Positions 12,480 through 26,250 of a stretch of DNA of 64,000 bases are shown one piece after another. The DNA lies in NCBI GenBank assembly GCA_018907035.1, contig JACCIC010000040.1, positions 269,501-333,500 on the forward strand. The letters are read 5' to 3'. Under the pieces are notes generated by a model. It did not search any database. It was not told the origin of the DNA and was given only the letters and a program-made list of their open reading frames with translations. Position numbers and translations under genes: made by a program. How positions within the stretch are numbered: the stretch's first letter is position 1; every line of letters begins with the position of its first letter. The stretch is from Sycobia sp. Sy_11. Taxonomy: Eukaryota > Arthropoda > Insecta > Hymenoptera > Epichrysomallidae.

Positions 12480-14278
12480 GCAACTTCTTATTCATCTTAG
12501 CTCCAAAGCAAGGATAAAATCGAATAAAATATGTACGAATATGAAAAATTTATGTACAGACAATCTCGTTATTTTTACATATACGTCAATTTAATGAGCT
12601 GATGCCTCGAACTATTTTGAATATAAAAGAGTAATAAAATGGATATTCTGAAAAAAAGAGTTGAATACGTAAGTGAAATAAAATGGGCAAGGAAAACGTG
12701 CAAAATATTGAATGCAACAAAATACTTATCATAAATTTCAATTTGAATATAAGTACATTACAGCAATAACGGTTTAGTTTAGTTAATTTTTTTATTTACA
12801 TTACAGTATAGCATTACCTTTAGTTGAAATACTCATGAAAAAATCCACCAGATTATGGGACAGATTTAGTGCAGATTTAGAAAGGTACTTTTGATTACCT
12901 ACAAAATAAATTCTCTAAGTGTTCGAGTTTAGCGCTTTCCTCTTTCCAGTATAAAGTTCTTTTTTACTTATAAGATAATACTTCTCTTGAGTTATATCAA
13001 ATGTACAATAGATTTAGCATTACATTATATTTAGAGGAGCTTTTCAAATAGATGCACAGCTTTTTACTTAATTTGAAACTTAATTTGCTCCATTTAAACT
13101 TTTTTGATTAAATAATGTTATTAATTTTTCAAATACAGAACCAAAATCAAGTATAGATGATTTCTTGAAAAAAATTCCTGATTAAATAATATATCTAATT
13201 TCATTAAAGAAAAGTAACACAGTTCCCGAGTGAAATATATTTTGATATATGTATAATCAAAAGAATTTCTATACATTTCTTTCTAAAGGTAATCAGTAGT
13301 ACATTGTACAACTTACATCAAATCCTTGATCAATTACTGATGATTTCCTTGATAAGATAAAAAAAATAACACAGGCTCAACAATTATAATTAGAAAGTGA
13401 GATAGTCATCAATGGAAGGGTTACTTAAAGTCAGTGGTACTAAGTTGAACCTTTTTAGCTATTTAGGAATTAAAAATTTTCTCTTGAAACTGATCATCTT
13501 TATACAGATGCATACTCCTAGTAGCTCTAATCTAAGAATGAAAATTACAATTTGTGTCTATGCCTTTTTTGACATATGAGATTCAGTTCGTGTTTATCAC
13601 TTCTAGACTTCCTAATACATGCTTGTAAGTATAACTGATAACCTGAATTTATTATTATATACTAAACCATTCGCTTAACTTTACATATCGATCCACTCAA
13701 CGCACCTCTAAATATTCAGTCGCGATTAATGCAGTTCGCATGTGTAGTGCATAGAGCATCTGAAGAAATATATCTTTTAAACGGTAATTTTGAACTACCG
13801 GTAGTATTTTTGCTCGCCCGCTTATGTAGATTATAGAAAACACTCTAGATATTTTTCATATATAGGAGTGTATAAAAATAAAATATACCGAAGAAATTTA
13901 TATGAAATATCGAAATTTCCTTATTATGCACTTTCTAAAATACATAACGTAAATTCCATTCAAAGTTAGTAACTGTGCTAATATAAAATCTCGTACTGAT
14001 GCTTTTCAAGAATAATCCACGTAAATTATGTGTTAGTTATTTATAGAGAAACTTTTCTTAAAAATCACCAAGTTGCATATAACGCGTGTCTTCGTAAAAC
14101 TCTCAAACAAGTCATGCTTATAAAAAAAAGTACGGTTTTATTGAACAAAAAATTTATTGTGTGCCAGTGCTTATAAGAAAATAAAAAAATAATATAATAA
14201 ATGATTTTTAAAAATATAAATATGAAAAACGATGTCATGAAAAAATTAAATATAGCCCTGATAAGGAAAACCGTGTGT

Positions 14279-14280
<2 letters not shown>
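12480..14280. other. AT-rich non-coding stretch
   Basis: Dense stops in all frames; nothing recognised. A perfect 12-bp palindrome ACTACCGGTAGT lies near 13793. Confidence 0.55.
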
Positions 14281-14281
<1 letters not shown>

Positions 14282-14344
<63 letters not shown>

Positions 14345-14823
14345 AGTCAACAACGGTATTCTCAAGCCGTACCAAGCTTTAATCTTTTATTACTCTCTTT
14401 TGAAAATAAGAAATAGCACACTGCATATATATATACACCATACATTTACTTGCCTTGGCCAAAATAAGTTCGGTTACTTAACGATTAATTAATTTAACAC
14501 CGCGTTTTCGATCGCAATAATTATCATATAAATTACGCGTTTACGCAACTAGCCTCAAAAACTCGTTAATTATTTTCCATTTGAAACGTTGACGTATACA
14601 GATATAACTCGAATTGCGCCTATAAAACATAAACAGAGTAGCCTGTGCTCGCACAATACACATCAACGCAACGGCGCGCCGTGTGCAAGCCTTACTCACC
14701 GTAGCGTGCATTCGCTCACCATTCACGGAATAGATCTACTGTTTTAATAACGGCGACAGCTGGGACATTAATAATTTCGCGAGAATCAAACGTAATATTG
14801 CAGAACCCGACAACTAGAGCCTG

Positions 14824-14882
<59 letters not shown>

Positions 14883-15099
14883 ACATTAGGTGTCTGGTGC
14901 ATGTCGTGCGCTTTCAGAAGACCCTGAATACCTACCAGCTGACGCGCGGATCTTCTTTACGCATGTGCTCGTAACGGAAAAAACTGTCCTCGGAGGGAAA
15001 AGCCGTATACGCGCGTCGATAAAATGAAGAAAGAGAAAAAAACAGGAATAATTAGTACAATATGCATACTTCAGTGCGCGCGAATGTTCGGCGTTCTCG

Positions 15100-15162
<63 letters not shown>

Positions 15163-15544
15163 AACGCTTGCGCGCTCGTCTGCTCGACCTTAATGTCGGA
15201 AATTATATCCCCGAAGGTCTTTACATAGTCTCTCGCTCTTTCTCTCGTTACGCGCCGGCACGTGCATTTTTTCGCTTAACCTGGAAAGGTGAGATTTCGG
15301 GCTTTCTCGATCCGCGCTCGCGAGGCACGCTTGAGAACGCGAGCACAACCGCCCCGAGGGACATTCCCGAAGAGATCCAATGCGAGGGGGAGATCAGCAG
15401 CAACAACGGCAGCAGTATCGGTCTCTGTATAATCATCTCGAGTCAGCTGTGCGGGAGATGTGGAACGGTTTCCCGGTCGTCTATATACTTTCGCCGCACC
15501 GACGATGTTACAAATGGCGTTTCCCGCTGCATCTCCGCGTAGCG

Positions 15545-15598
<54 letters not shown>
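14282..15598. repeat. cluster of four long (TA)n arrays with CpG-rich spacers
   Basis: TA arrays at 14282-14341, 14827-14878, 15103-15160 and 15549-15597. The DNA between the last three (14880-15545) is CpG-rich, giving alternating AT-pure and GC-rich blocks within 1.3 kb. The long open frames here run through the arrays and are not credible genes. Confidence 0.95.
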
Positions 15599-15599
<1 letters not shown>

Positions 15600-15600
<1 letters not shown>

Positions 15601-17400
15601 CGTGTGTGTGCGACCTCATTGTTTTGTATGTGCACGCATGAATGTGTGCATGCGGGTCCTGATTTGATACGAGGTTGACGATTGTGCGGGTGCAAAGGAA
15701 GTTCGGTTTGAATTAATTCATTTGTTTTTACGATATAATTTACCGTATTTTGAGAACAAATGTGTATCTTAAATTTACGTGTATATTTATACGCAAAACG
15801 TTAAGGGAATATAGGTGTTCATTAAGATATTAATGCTCATCAAATGCAATCTAACGGCAATCTTAGATTTATCTAAGTGAAATAATTGTTTATTACATGT
15901 ATGAACTATAGTGTCTATCGTTTTAGCAAAAGATTTTATTGAACGAGGTTATTCTATAGTGAATTTAAGATACATTTTCGTATTATAAATTACATTCTTA
16001 GTAAATTATATTCTGACTTTATTTAATGAGCTTTGTTACCAGATAATATAATACAGTTAATTACGAGCTAAATATCAAATTCTTCCGGTCAGTCAATTCA
16101 ACGGTTCAGCATATATATATATATATATACAGAATCGATAAATGTTCTATTGTATAAAATAATCTACTGTAATTGAAACTATGTTCATATGAAAAAACTA
16201 ATTTTCCAAATATATTTTACAGTGATATATTGCTTCATAAAATCTCTGTTGGCAGATAAGAAAACACGTGTATTACATTTTTAGAATTTTAATGTACATT
16301 GAGTTTTATCGAATTTTATAAATTATTACTCAGCAGTTATTTATAGCATATTCTTCAAAAATAGCTTTTTAGAAGAATTTTGAGGCTGGTTTCATCCCCT
16401 AAATGTTTTTTTATCGATAAAGAATATAATCTGCTCCTTGACGCTGAACAAGATTATAATAAAATCAATGAAACCGTAATGTCCGGATGGAGAAAATTTC
16501 TTCCTAAAATACCAACTATGCAACATTTTATGCAATTTTCTATCTTGTTACTTTAGCGAATATAAACAAAACCTACTCGTAACGATCTGGCTCATAGTAT
16601 ATACTATTTCTTCATATACTATGCAAAACAAAATATATAGCCGATCTCTCGAAAAAGAAAATTAATATTTACCATAGAAAGAGAGAGAGAGAGAGAGAAA
16701 GGGAGGAGGAAATAATAATTACGAAGTCTAACCTCAATATGTCGTTGCAATGAAAGCTTTCACTAAAGTCGTTAAAATGATAGTTTATCGTTGATTTTAT
16801 ACCCATCTATATGTATATAATACATTTAACATGTATCTCATTATATAAAGGAACTCTATTCTCTAAATATATCATATCATAAATTTAATGCAGGCTATAT
16901 TAACAAAAAACAGATAGTTATTTGCGTTCTCATTTTCGTCCCTTGAAAGCAAAAAGTAACTAACTTAAAATATAGTTTACTAACCTGGGAATCATATAGA
17001 ATTTACACGTATAACAGTTTATACAATAGAGCCTTACATCGAGAGAAAGAGAAAAACAGACATCGTTGGTAATAAATCTATATCCAATCGAAGGCAAACG
17101 ATAAGCTCATAAAGGACTAATTTCAGGCAATACTTCGGAGTAATGATCGTTACACAAACAATCCATTACTTTCCTTTTCATCGAATTATTAAATCACGTA
17201 CAATCGATCGATCAAATATTCGGCTTGGAGGGGGGGGGGTTCACCTATTGCGCTCCGCCCCCCTTTCTCTCCCTATATCTGCAGAAATAAGGGGGCTTGC
17301 GCAATTCTTTGCCGTAATAAACGTGATATCAGTGCTTCGGTAATAATCGATCTATTCAGTAGCTATCGAAAAGCTATTCCATCGGGAGATATTTAATTAA
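15600..17400. other. AT-rich non-coding stretch
   Basis: No gene seen. It contains a short (TA)n at 16110-16129, a short (GA)n at 16680-16698 and a G-run at 17229-17238. Confidence 0.55.
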
Positions 17401-17407
17401 CTCTCTT

Positions 17408-17458
<51 letters not shown>
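17401..17458. repeat. (CT)n microsatellite
   Basis: About 28 CT dinucleotides with two early interruptions. It forms the left border of a CpG-rich islet. Confidence 0.96.
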
Positions 17459-17460
<2 letters not shown>

Positions 17461-18250
17461 GCTGCGCCAGTCGCGGCTCCGAATGCAATTATTATTCGCA
17501 GCGCGGGGCCGACATTATACATAGACGGGCCTTTATTTGCCCGGGATGAACGGGGCCGACTTCGCGGTATTAGCACACTGATACGCAACTTCCGCGTACA
17601 CGACGGGGGCGGAAAGAAGGCGAAACCGCGGTTAGTTCGCCGCATTCGCTCGATCGAATCGAATACCAGCGCGGGAGAATGGTGGGTACATTTTTTTTTA
17701 CGTCGCGCGCGTCATCGCCGCCGATTCTATATAATAATGCAGCGCGACGCTCGATATTATATATACGCAGATACGCGTATATTTACAAACTTGAAAATGA
17801 GAGCGAAGCCAGCGCGAAATGCGAAAACGCCCGCGGATGTGTCGTTATAGAGAGAAATCCCGCGGATAACAGTAAATAAATAAGTACGCGAGAGGCGAAA
17901 GTTACTCGCCGAGCGCAGCGAAACACAGAGCGCCGATCGGGTCGCGCATCAGAGGCGGCCGTTCGTTAATCCGGCTCGTTATACCACACTGCCCGCGCTC
18001 GCGGCATCCCCGAAAGCACGCGCGCGGTGGATTAAACAAGGTGAAGAGAGATCGTGCGTGTAAGCGACCTCCGCGTAGGAGGGAGGAGGGCTGCAAATCG
18101 GCCGTGTTTACATTTAAATGTGCGTTCCGACGTCGCGGCGTGGCGCGCCTTATGTAAATCGGCACGATCGGAAGGGAGAGTAAGGGGCCAGCGGGCGCGG
18201 GCTACTGATAAATTCGTGCGGAATCGCCGATCGAAAGACGAAGGAGAGAA
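17459..18250. other. CpG-rich islet
   Basis: One of the most GC-rich blocks in the window, with many CGCG and GCGC words. It starts immediately after the (CT)n array. Short open frames exist on both strands but none looks like a known protein. Candidate regulatory DNA. Confidence 0.4.
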
Positions 18251-18859
18251 TTGAGAGCCAACGTATTTTGTCGCAAAAATCGGTAAATAATAGAATAATT
18301 TGATATTGCATTTATGTATTTATCAGTCATCTTCGCGCATCGTAAATTTTTTCAATATTTCATAAGGCATACAGATGTGGCAAATATTTTCTAGTTTCGA
18401 TTTAAAATTTAACGTTGAATACAAATCTAAGATTAGGAAGTCCAAAAGCCCGAAATTTATTGAGTTTATTGAAGTGTAGTGTCCCGTCATCTTGGATCTA
18501 CAATTTAGAATTTCGTAAATCTCATTTGGAAAATGATCAGATATCAAGTTTGCTATAACTCTCTTGACTTTTTCAACTTAAAATATCAATCTGTTGTTTT
18601 GTTTCAAAATATTTGAATTTTGTATTCACCAGTTTGAATCGAAAATTTGAATTCAGATTCGTAACGAACGCTCCCGAAATCTGTTAACTAATAATTTTGG
18701 TATAGAAAATCTAATATTCATGATAATATAGAAAAAAGAAACATGTGCATCCGAAAAATTTGTATACGGCTGAGATGGTGCTGATCGGCATCGTATCAAG
18801 ATTGAGCCCTATCACTATAGTTGATTAAGTATGATTCAGGCATATCCATAAAGCGTATG

Positions 18860-19064
18860 ACAGTCGCAGATTACTGGATACTTCACAAATCCTTAAAATC
18901 TTATATGGAGCTCTCATCAGCACGAAAATTGCGATAGAATCCGACAAGTTCGAAAGCATACTTCAACATAACCTCACGAATATGAGAAAAAAATCAGCGA
19001 TACCGCACCAAGCACTATACATAACCTTCTATTATAAATCAAACGTGCGTTTGCCTAATTTCTA
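18860..19064 (+). other. unidentified open segment, possible relic
   Basis: A stop-free stretch of about 65 codons without its own ATG start, ending at TAG near 19064. It reads as ordinary protein-like sequence (for example KAYDSRRLL and ILYGALISTK) rather than low-complexity AT sequence. I do not recognise the family. It could be a fragment of a dead transposon or a chance frame. It abuts the 35-38-bp tandem duplication that follows. Confidence 0.2.
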
Positions 19065-19065
19065 G

Positions 19066-19138
19066 TAGCAACACGAGACAGAAGAGATGTATTATCATAA
19101 TAGCGACACGAGACAGAAGAGATGTATCTCTATCATAA
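19066..19138. repeat. two-copy tandem duplication, 35-38 bp unit
   Basis: Copy 1 at 19066-19100 and copy 2 at 19101-19138 share CACGAGACAGAAGAGATGTA. Copy 2 carries a 3-bp insertion and one substitution. Confidence 0.9.
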
Positions 19139-19139
19139 T

Positions 19140-20880
19140 GCGTAGATCATATCGCGAGAGTACGGTTGTTAATTCCGCTATTTTTCTTCAATAAATATTA
19201 GAGCGCTTGACCGTGCCCCGCGATATAAAGTAGAGAGCATTATACAGTACGAGAATGCCACGAGGTAAATAGAGCGGAAACGATAGTTTAAGCTAATGCT
19301 TATCACTGAACGATATTATCTCATTATAGCGGTGTTCCTATCTCTATTTCTTTAAATACTCTATAGTGTTCGCGCAAAACGTTCTTCTTTCTTTTTTTAG
19401 TCTGACAGGTATAAAGTTGTAGAAGTTTCTTGCAGAATATAATTCGTCTTTTGCATACTGTAACAGTGCGCGACAAAGCGTTCGAGATTTCAATGAATTG
19501 TGCTGGATTTATTTTCAGCGCTGTCCTCCTGGCGCTTGCTCGTTTCTTACACTCGCGAAATTAAATATGTGAACAAGCGGGCATTGTTATTGCGAACAAT
19601 AGAGAAAATCTTCAACATCAACTGTGAGAGATATTGCTTTAAATCCTTATCCTTGGATTTTATTACATATGTATGAAGTATATGCGTTTGCATCTGTCAA
19701 AATTCAGTAAACGTGGAATAATTCGATATAATAATTTGAACGAAATTGTATATCGCTATATACGAATCAGCATTTCATTTATTATCTTCGTGTCTTATGT
19801 TGACAGTAGTCAAAATGTACGGATTATATAAACATTCGTATCGATCCGAGACAAATGAGATAAATATCTAGTGATAGATTTGGGAGGGAAGGAGCTTCGT
19901 TGCAAATATATTTGAATATGTTTTTAAATAACTTACTTCCTATTAAGCAACTGAATATAAGATACAGAATATATTACTTTTTATAGTACTTTTTATATGT
20001 GGTCACGTGTTTTAGCACTTGCAGGCCACGTACTAAGTTGTTGAATCAATAATTGTCATAGTTGTTGAATTAATAATTGAAACGCTCTTGCAACAAGCAA
20101 TATCGATACTAATCATTTATCAGTATACAAGGCGAACTGTAACTTATACCTGTACTAACGCGAAATATTCATTTTTAAGTCTTACAATCTGTGGACTGAA
20201 TTTTTTTGATGCACTCTTTCTAGTTGAATATGAAATATTGTATTTGCAATTTTTTTAGCTAGCCTATGTTATATTTTTCATGGATTTATGCCTCACTGAT
20301 ATCTTTAAAGTGCATAGATTTCTATTTCTATCTTTCAAAAGTCTTTTCTTTCATGACTTACGTATTATTTTATTATATTTATATTTTTTAACGATTAACA
20401 ACTAATTTAGTTGTTAGTTTCTCGTTAGTTACATTTTTTTTCTAAACTAAGTGTTGCTTCTGCTTAGCCTACTTTTTAAATTATAACTTATATTGATTAT
20501 AAAGTTTTAAATTAAAAAAAATGCAAATAGAATTAACAAAATAAAAATAAAGATCCAAGAATTCAAGAATTTCGTGAAGTATTTTTAATATTTTCTTATA
20601 GCTTTTGAATTTGACAAGAGACTGTCAATGTTATTTGCTTAAAAAACATTATCAAGTATTTCTCTCGTGCATATACCTTTAAAGAAGTATAGTTTCAGGC
20701 TTAATTTTTACATAATGTATTGCTTGTTTGGAGAGGGTATCATAGAAGAAATGTCCAGGTCCTCAACGAGGGTTAAGTCAGGACATGGCTACCGATAAAT
20801 TTCTCTATGCAATAATCCAGAGCGATCTAACTCACCTTCTCGAGAAATATATATATATATATATTATTGGAAAAACGAGT
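19140..20880. other. AT-rich non-coding stretch
   Basis: No gene or large repeat recognised. Composition becomes steadily AT-richer toward 20600. Confidence 0.55.
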
Positions 20881-21190
20881 TTTTCAGGTATACGGCGCTA
20901 CTCTCGCTCCGCACCTCCTCATATATACATACGTGTATGCGTCTGGTGTAATCTGGCATCCGGCGAAACGCGCACACGCACGTGCGTCGCGAGCACGAGG
21001 AGTTAAAAAAACGAAGGCGTGAAGCAGCAACCACGGCAAGCACGTGTTCTGGGAAAAAGTAGGTCGAACGCGGTGTCTGCCGCGTCCCGCCACCCCTCGA
21101 CGGCAAAAGGTTCAAATCGGTCGATCGGCCGATCGCTACCGAGCTGCACGCACTCTCGCGGCGCCTTCCCTCGCCGCCGCCAAATCAGAA
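20880..21190. other. CpG-rich islet
   Basis: Short GC-rich block with CACGTG (E-box core) near 21040. Open frames on both strands overlap here without any recognisable product. Confidence 0.4.
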
Positions 21191-21207
21191 ACGCGACACT
21201 ATATGTG

Positions 21208-21240
<33 letters not shown>

Positions 21241-21456
21241 ATGTTATTTATTTACATATTCAGTTGTTATATTTATATACAATATGCGCGAAAGGAAGAT
21301 GTCAGAGCTGATGATGTAAAAGCTAGCGCACTCTAGCTGCTCTATTAATATACAAATCGACCTCCACAAATATAGTTATACTGTCGCACACTGAGCGATA
21401 AGGCCGTCAGAGCTAAGAGATAAGCCTCGCACTCGCTACCGTTAACTTTGGCAGCT

Positions 21457-21561
21457 CGCTCTCTCTCTCTCTCTCTCTCGCTCTCCTCTCCTCGCTCTCG
21501 CTCTCTCTCTCGCTCTCTCTCTCCTCTCTCTCTCGCTCTCTCTCTCCTCCTCTCGTCTCTC

Positions 21562-21627
<66 letters not shown>
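21457..21627. repeat. long imperfect (CT)n array
   Basis: About 170 bp of pure pyrimidine CT repeats interrupted by CG and CC units. It is the longest polypyrimidine tract in the window. The frames through it encode only Ser-Leu or Arg-Glu repeats. Confidence 0.97.
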
Positions 21628-21629
<2 letters not shown>

Positions 21630-21699
21630 TCCCTTTCTAACTTATACATATAACTTTGCTTATTTGCGCATTCCCATTCTTCTTCCGTCTATAATATAA

Positions 21700-22000
21700 T
21701 ACACATATGCGCATATGCATAATATGTAGAAGCTCGCCGAGTCGTGCGAGTGTATCGTACCAGAACGCGCTCTGTAAGAAGAGTCGGAAATTCGCGCCTT
21801 GGCGTGCGAGCGACGATATAGGTGGGTGGGTGGCAACGCGATATACCACGTTTATCCCACCCGCGAGCTGTATATGCGCGCTCGCTGTACCATCATCAGC
21901 TGCAGCGCGACGCGTGTTCGTGCGTCTCGGTGCATCGGCACTTAGTGAAAGTTACTACGTACATACATACATACAGACATACCTCCACACACACACACAG

Positions 22001-22064
<64 letters not shown>

Positions 22065-22140
22065 AAATTCATAGTGTGGTTTCTAATATAAGTCGAACGA
22101 TTTGTACGCGCGTATGATATCCGTGTATCAGTGTATAAGT
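21700..22140. other. CpG-rich islet with (CA)n array
   Basis: GC-rich DNA from about 21720 to 21950 followed by a CA microsatellite at 21985-22060. It could hold a promoter, but no gene starts nearby. Confidence 0.4.
21985..22060. repeat. (CA)n microsatellite with CGCG core
   Basis: CA dinucleotides interrupted by a short GCGCGCGC stretch near 22001. Confidence 0.96.
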
Positions 22141-22228
22141 TTTATATATAGCGAATTTATTACATACAAAAACGCAGCTCTCGATATTTTTGTAAACTAT
22201 TCGCCGGCCGCTCGCAAATTTGCCGTAT

Positions 22229-22241
22229 AGATATATATATA

Positions 22242-22307
<66 letters not shown>
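22229..22307. repeat. (TA)n microsatellite, long
   Basis: About 79 bp of TA repeat with one ATAATTAT interruption. It is followed by a small GC-richer patch with a TATAAA at 22346-22351. Confidence 0.96.
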
Positions 22308-22309
<2 letters not shown>

Positions 22310-22310
<1 letters not shown>

Positions 22311-24059
22311 CGTCTATCTGTCCGTTGTGATGTTTCCAGCCGGCGTATAAACCGCAGTGTTCAAGAGCAACCGAGGCTATTGTAAAAAGTTGTACTTGAT
22401 GGTCTTTACAAAGGTAAATATATACGAGTTAATAGGATAATGTCAGGATTACGGTGCATATAATACTCGGACTGATCCAATGAGTTCCTTCTTATTTTTA
22501 TTTGACAAATATTATATAGATTCTGGAAAGAGGCTGTATTCGATTGATTTTCATTAATCGATTTCAGCAATGCAAGCTATTGATTAACCTCTAAATAATA
22601 TAAAACAATCTGATTTATACTTTCATGAATACGAATAAATTAGAAATTTCAATCAATGGAATGGCAGGAATTCTAAAATCAATCACTATTATAATTCAAA
22701 TAGAAATTGTAACACATAGATTTACTTGCAAAAATGTAGTATAACCTTGTATTTCAATTTTACTTGTAATTTTTTATTAAAGAAAATTTTCGTGTCTTTA
22801 TAAAACTTTTTTATCTCTTGAGTGTACGAGTTATGGTAATTGCGTTTTTATCGTCAATTATTTTATCAGATAGCTACTGAATACTGAACAGCTGTTGTCG
22901 ATCGATTTTTAAAAATTAGGTAGTCATATAAATAATTATATATAGTCTTGACCTCATCAGAGTTTAATCTTTCTAGTACATATTTCGAATCGTTCGACAA
23001 AGAAAGAGGTGCTAATGTGGACGAATATATTATAAGCTACGCGGCTCATTAATATTTATATATAATGATTTTTCATCGATGTCTGTCTGTAAATTGCGCG
23101 CGGCTCAAACAAACGTATACGAAGCAGTCTTTTTTCTACATAAAGCTTTTAATTAGTTATAACTTTCTTCGATAGTTATTTAGTTAGAATGTCTATCTTA
23201 GTTTTAATATTCATCTATGTAAAAGCTACGTCCCATTATTTATTTTATATTAAATCCATGTTCTAATTCTATTGCACACCAATGCGTCGGTAGTGTGGAT
23301 AGTTTTATCCGAATTTTTCGACCATCTGGACATTACATGTAACATTGTTTATTTTACAACTCGGTAATATAATTTTATCAACTAAATCGAATACTATTTT
23401 CTCTATTAGTATACACGAATATTAATCGTGAAGATGTTCAATGTATCCAGATACCCTATAATGACAATTCTATCCGCACCTGATCCCTACAGCTGAAGAC
23501 ATATTCCCAATAACAATTTTCAATTCGTTCCAATTGTACATTAATTTGAAATATGCAGTTTTAAGGGTTCGTAATAATGTACCATCTAATAGATGAAAAA
23601 TATTGCACTAATCTTCAACTATTTTTTTATACTAAGACAAAAATTACGCTTAATGTAATGTAGTTAACTTCAAGTCCATGAATTTTTAATTATCCACGGA
23701 TTTGTTTTTATACGCACTCACGCCTATATTTCTTTTAACTCAATAATAATCTGAATATCAATGTTTTATTTTAAGCCCGGGCGTTTAATGGAATTTTCGT
23801 CGTCATTATCTTAATCGAACACTGACGAATGATGCGATCAATATCTCGATACCGGTGTGCTCATTCGCGTAGTGGATTTGGTGTTCTTATCGCCCAAAAT
23901 CCAATTGAAGAGTACAAGTTCCTACGAATGATATTATATTGATTAATTTGCATAAATTAAAACAAACAGAATGCAATTGAAAAGATTCATCGAATAATAG
24001 TTTTTATGAGCATCCATTAATGATTTCAATAGGAAGCTGTGCGTCGAGCAATAATTTAA

Positions 24060-24120
<61 letters not shown>

Positions 24121-24620
24121 GCTTCAAATTCGTAGATTTAAAAAAATATAAATTAAATTTTTTATGCTATAATTTATTGGTTACGAAAAAATAATTTTAG
24201 AATAATTTATTTTTTACTGTAGATGAAGAAAACAAGGCTTCTTTAATACTAATTCCCTTTTAATTGAATTATACTTTGATAATTGCTTATAAGTACTTTG
24301 AGGTGGATACACGTCGATAAGTACTGTCGGCGCTAATACAGCGAGAGAAAATTGCACTCCCTTAAATCGTTAAAAAAATCCACTCTCTCCACTCTATAAA
24401 TAAACTAATAATACAAAAACCAAATTAGCCTTAACTCTCTCGGGCCAAAATCAGCATGAGGTAAAAGCACCGTTTATAATACCGGATCGGATAACCATTT
24501 AAGCCATTTAAAAACTCGACCCGAAGGCGCATTGCATTATTATACTATACGTATGTGTGCAGGCGTATATACGCATTTTTCAAATGCATTTTTTCGAACT
24601 CAGCATCGGCATGTGTGCTT
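22310..24620. other. AT-rich non-coding stretch
   Basis: No gene recognised. A perfect (TA)n array lies at 24064-24118. Confidence 0.55.
24064..24118. repeat. (TA)n microsatellite
   Basis: About 27 TA dinucleotides. Confidence 0.97.
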
Positions 24621-24629
24621 CTATGAGGA

Positions 24630-25620
24630 TTCTGATATTATCCTTCTAACAGAGCGCGCCCACGAGCGAACCTCACTTTCCCGTCGGCGCGGGCGCTTGC
24701 GCAATTATAATAAAAGATGCAGGAACGCGCGAGCGCCGCGCAATTATCCGATTTTTCTCGATTTCCAATACCTTTTGCTTTTCTTCGCGCGCGCGATTTT
24801 TCGTTCTCTTTCGAGAGAGGATCGAGGTTTTTTGTTGCTGCGGCGAGCGCCGGAATCGTTGACCGCACGGAGGCCAAAAGAAACACAGCCGAGGTTAATA
24901 ATAATAACAACGTCGATCATGCCGGACCATCGCGCGCACACTTGCGCTTTCTATTCGAGAATCTACAAAGCTCTTGTACCGATATGCCTGCGTGTGTTTG
25001 CGGCACGCAAGGCTCCAATTGTAGACTATATTATGTAGTTTTTTTTGTTTTTTTTTTCGGTTTTTTTTTTATTGTTGAGAAAAGCAAAACCTACGTCAAA
25101 TTCATCATTGCTGACTGCACGTACATATATACTTTCTCAAAGGTAATAATATAATAGAGCATTTTAAATGTATAGACCGTAATGGTCCCTAACTAAATGA
25201 AAACTATTCATCTGGGTTGGAAAATTCTATGCAATTATTATATACTTTGTTAAGAAGCCAGATACCTTCTTTTATATCGAAAGCAACTATATAGATATAT
25301 ATATAATATATAATTGAAAAAGCCAATGATTATAAGGAAAAGGAGTGGGTGAGCAAAAAACTCAAGCGTCTACATCCTAAAAAAAAGCTTAATGAAACGT
25401 TATCGCCCACATTCCTTGATGGACTAGACGCGCGCGCGTGCGCTCGCTTGAGCAAGCACGGAAGAGTGCAGTGCGCTCCTTTTAAGCTTCCTCGTTTAAC
25501 ACCCTGCGCATGCAATGTAATTATAAGACTAAAGATTCGCTTTCTTCCATTGACGGCGGGATACTGCTTGCGCGTGCTTCAACATTCGTGCCGACGATCT
25601 TGAGAAAGCGCGATGCGCTT
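24630..25620. other. CpG-rich islets, two adjacent
   Basis: GC-rich blocks at about 24640-25030 and 25400-25620, separated by AT-rich DNA with T-runs. Frames of 145-168 codons on the plus strand cover the first block. They overlap each other in different frames and match no family that I know, so I do not call a gene. Confidence 0.4.
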
Positions 25621-25739
25621 GGGCTCGTCCCAAAATTCTTTCGGTATGTTTGCGCTCTTCCTTTGATCATTTTAACTTAACCATATTTCGAGGCTTCAAT
25701 GAAACCATCGATTCAATGGCACTGGATAAAGTAACAGTT

Positions 25740-26250
25740 TGATAAAAGAAATTTTTCAAAACAGTCATTCAACCGAATGTACATTGGAAAGGAAGGATAG
25801 TGGATTAAAGGAATCTGACCAAAAACCCATGTGACCCAATGAATATTTCAACGAAAAAAAAAGCTAATGGACGTTGTACTGAAAAGATGTTTGACTGAAT
25901 GCTTATCCGAAAAGAAAGAAATGAGCAATTCTTTTTTGATTGAAAAGAGATTCTTGTTTTTACGAACTTTTGACTAAAAAATCTCGTTTAAGCGAACAAC
26001 AGTACTCATCACCGTACAATGATGTTGTATATAGATCTGAAATAAATTTTTTTTTTGTTAAGCCTTTACTCGATTAAAAGATTGTCCATTATATGTTCTT
26101 TTAGTTCCAATCTCTGTTTGTTAAAGTATTATTTTGGTCAATATCCATTGAATAAGATGTTTTCATTCAGCTAGTTTTGATCAAGTCTTTTTTCGCCAAA
26201 TGATTTCTGGGTGAGTGTCCATCAATATTTTTCTATACTAATAAGCGAAT
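25740..26250. repeat. inverted pair of degenerate about 15-nt repeat arrays
   Basis: On the plus strand from about 25760 to 25990, degenerate units of about 15-17 nt recur, such as GACCAAAAACCCATGT, ACTGAAAAGATGTTT and GACTGAATGCTTATC. From about 26070 to 26240 the same type of unit recurs on the minus strand, read there as GGCGAAAAAAGACTT and GATCAAAACTAGCT. The two arrays therefore face opposite ways around about 26030. No coding potential. Confidence 0.55.

Noticed and set aside
15024..15695. Frames of 139-172 codons on both strands
   Set aside because: They run through (TA)n arrays (poly Tyr-Ile) and CpG-rich DNA with few stops, and the strands contradict each other.
21413..21699. Ser-Leu and Arg-Glu repeat proteins
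   Set aside because: Pure translation of a CT/GA microsatellite.
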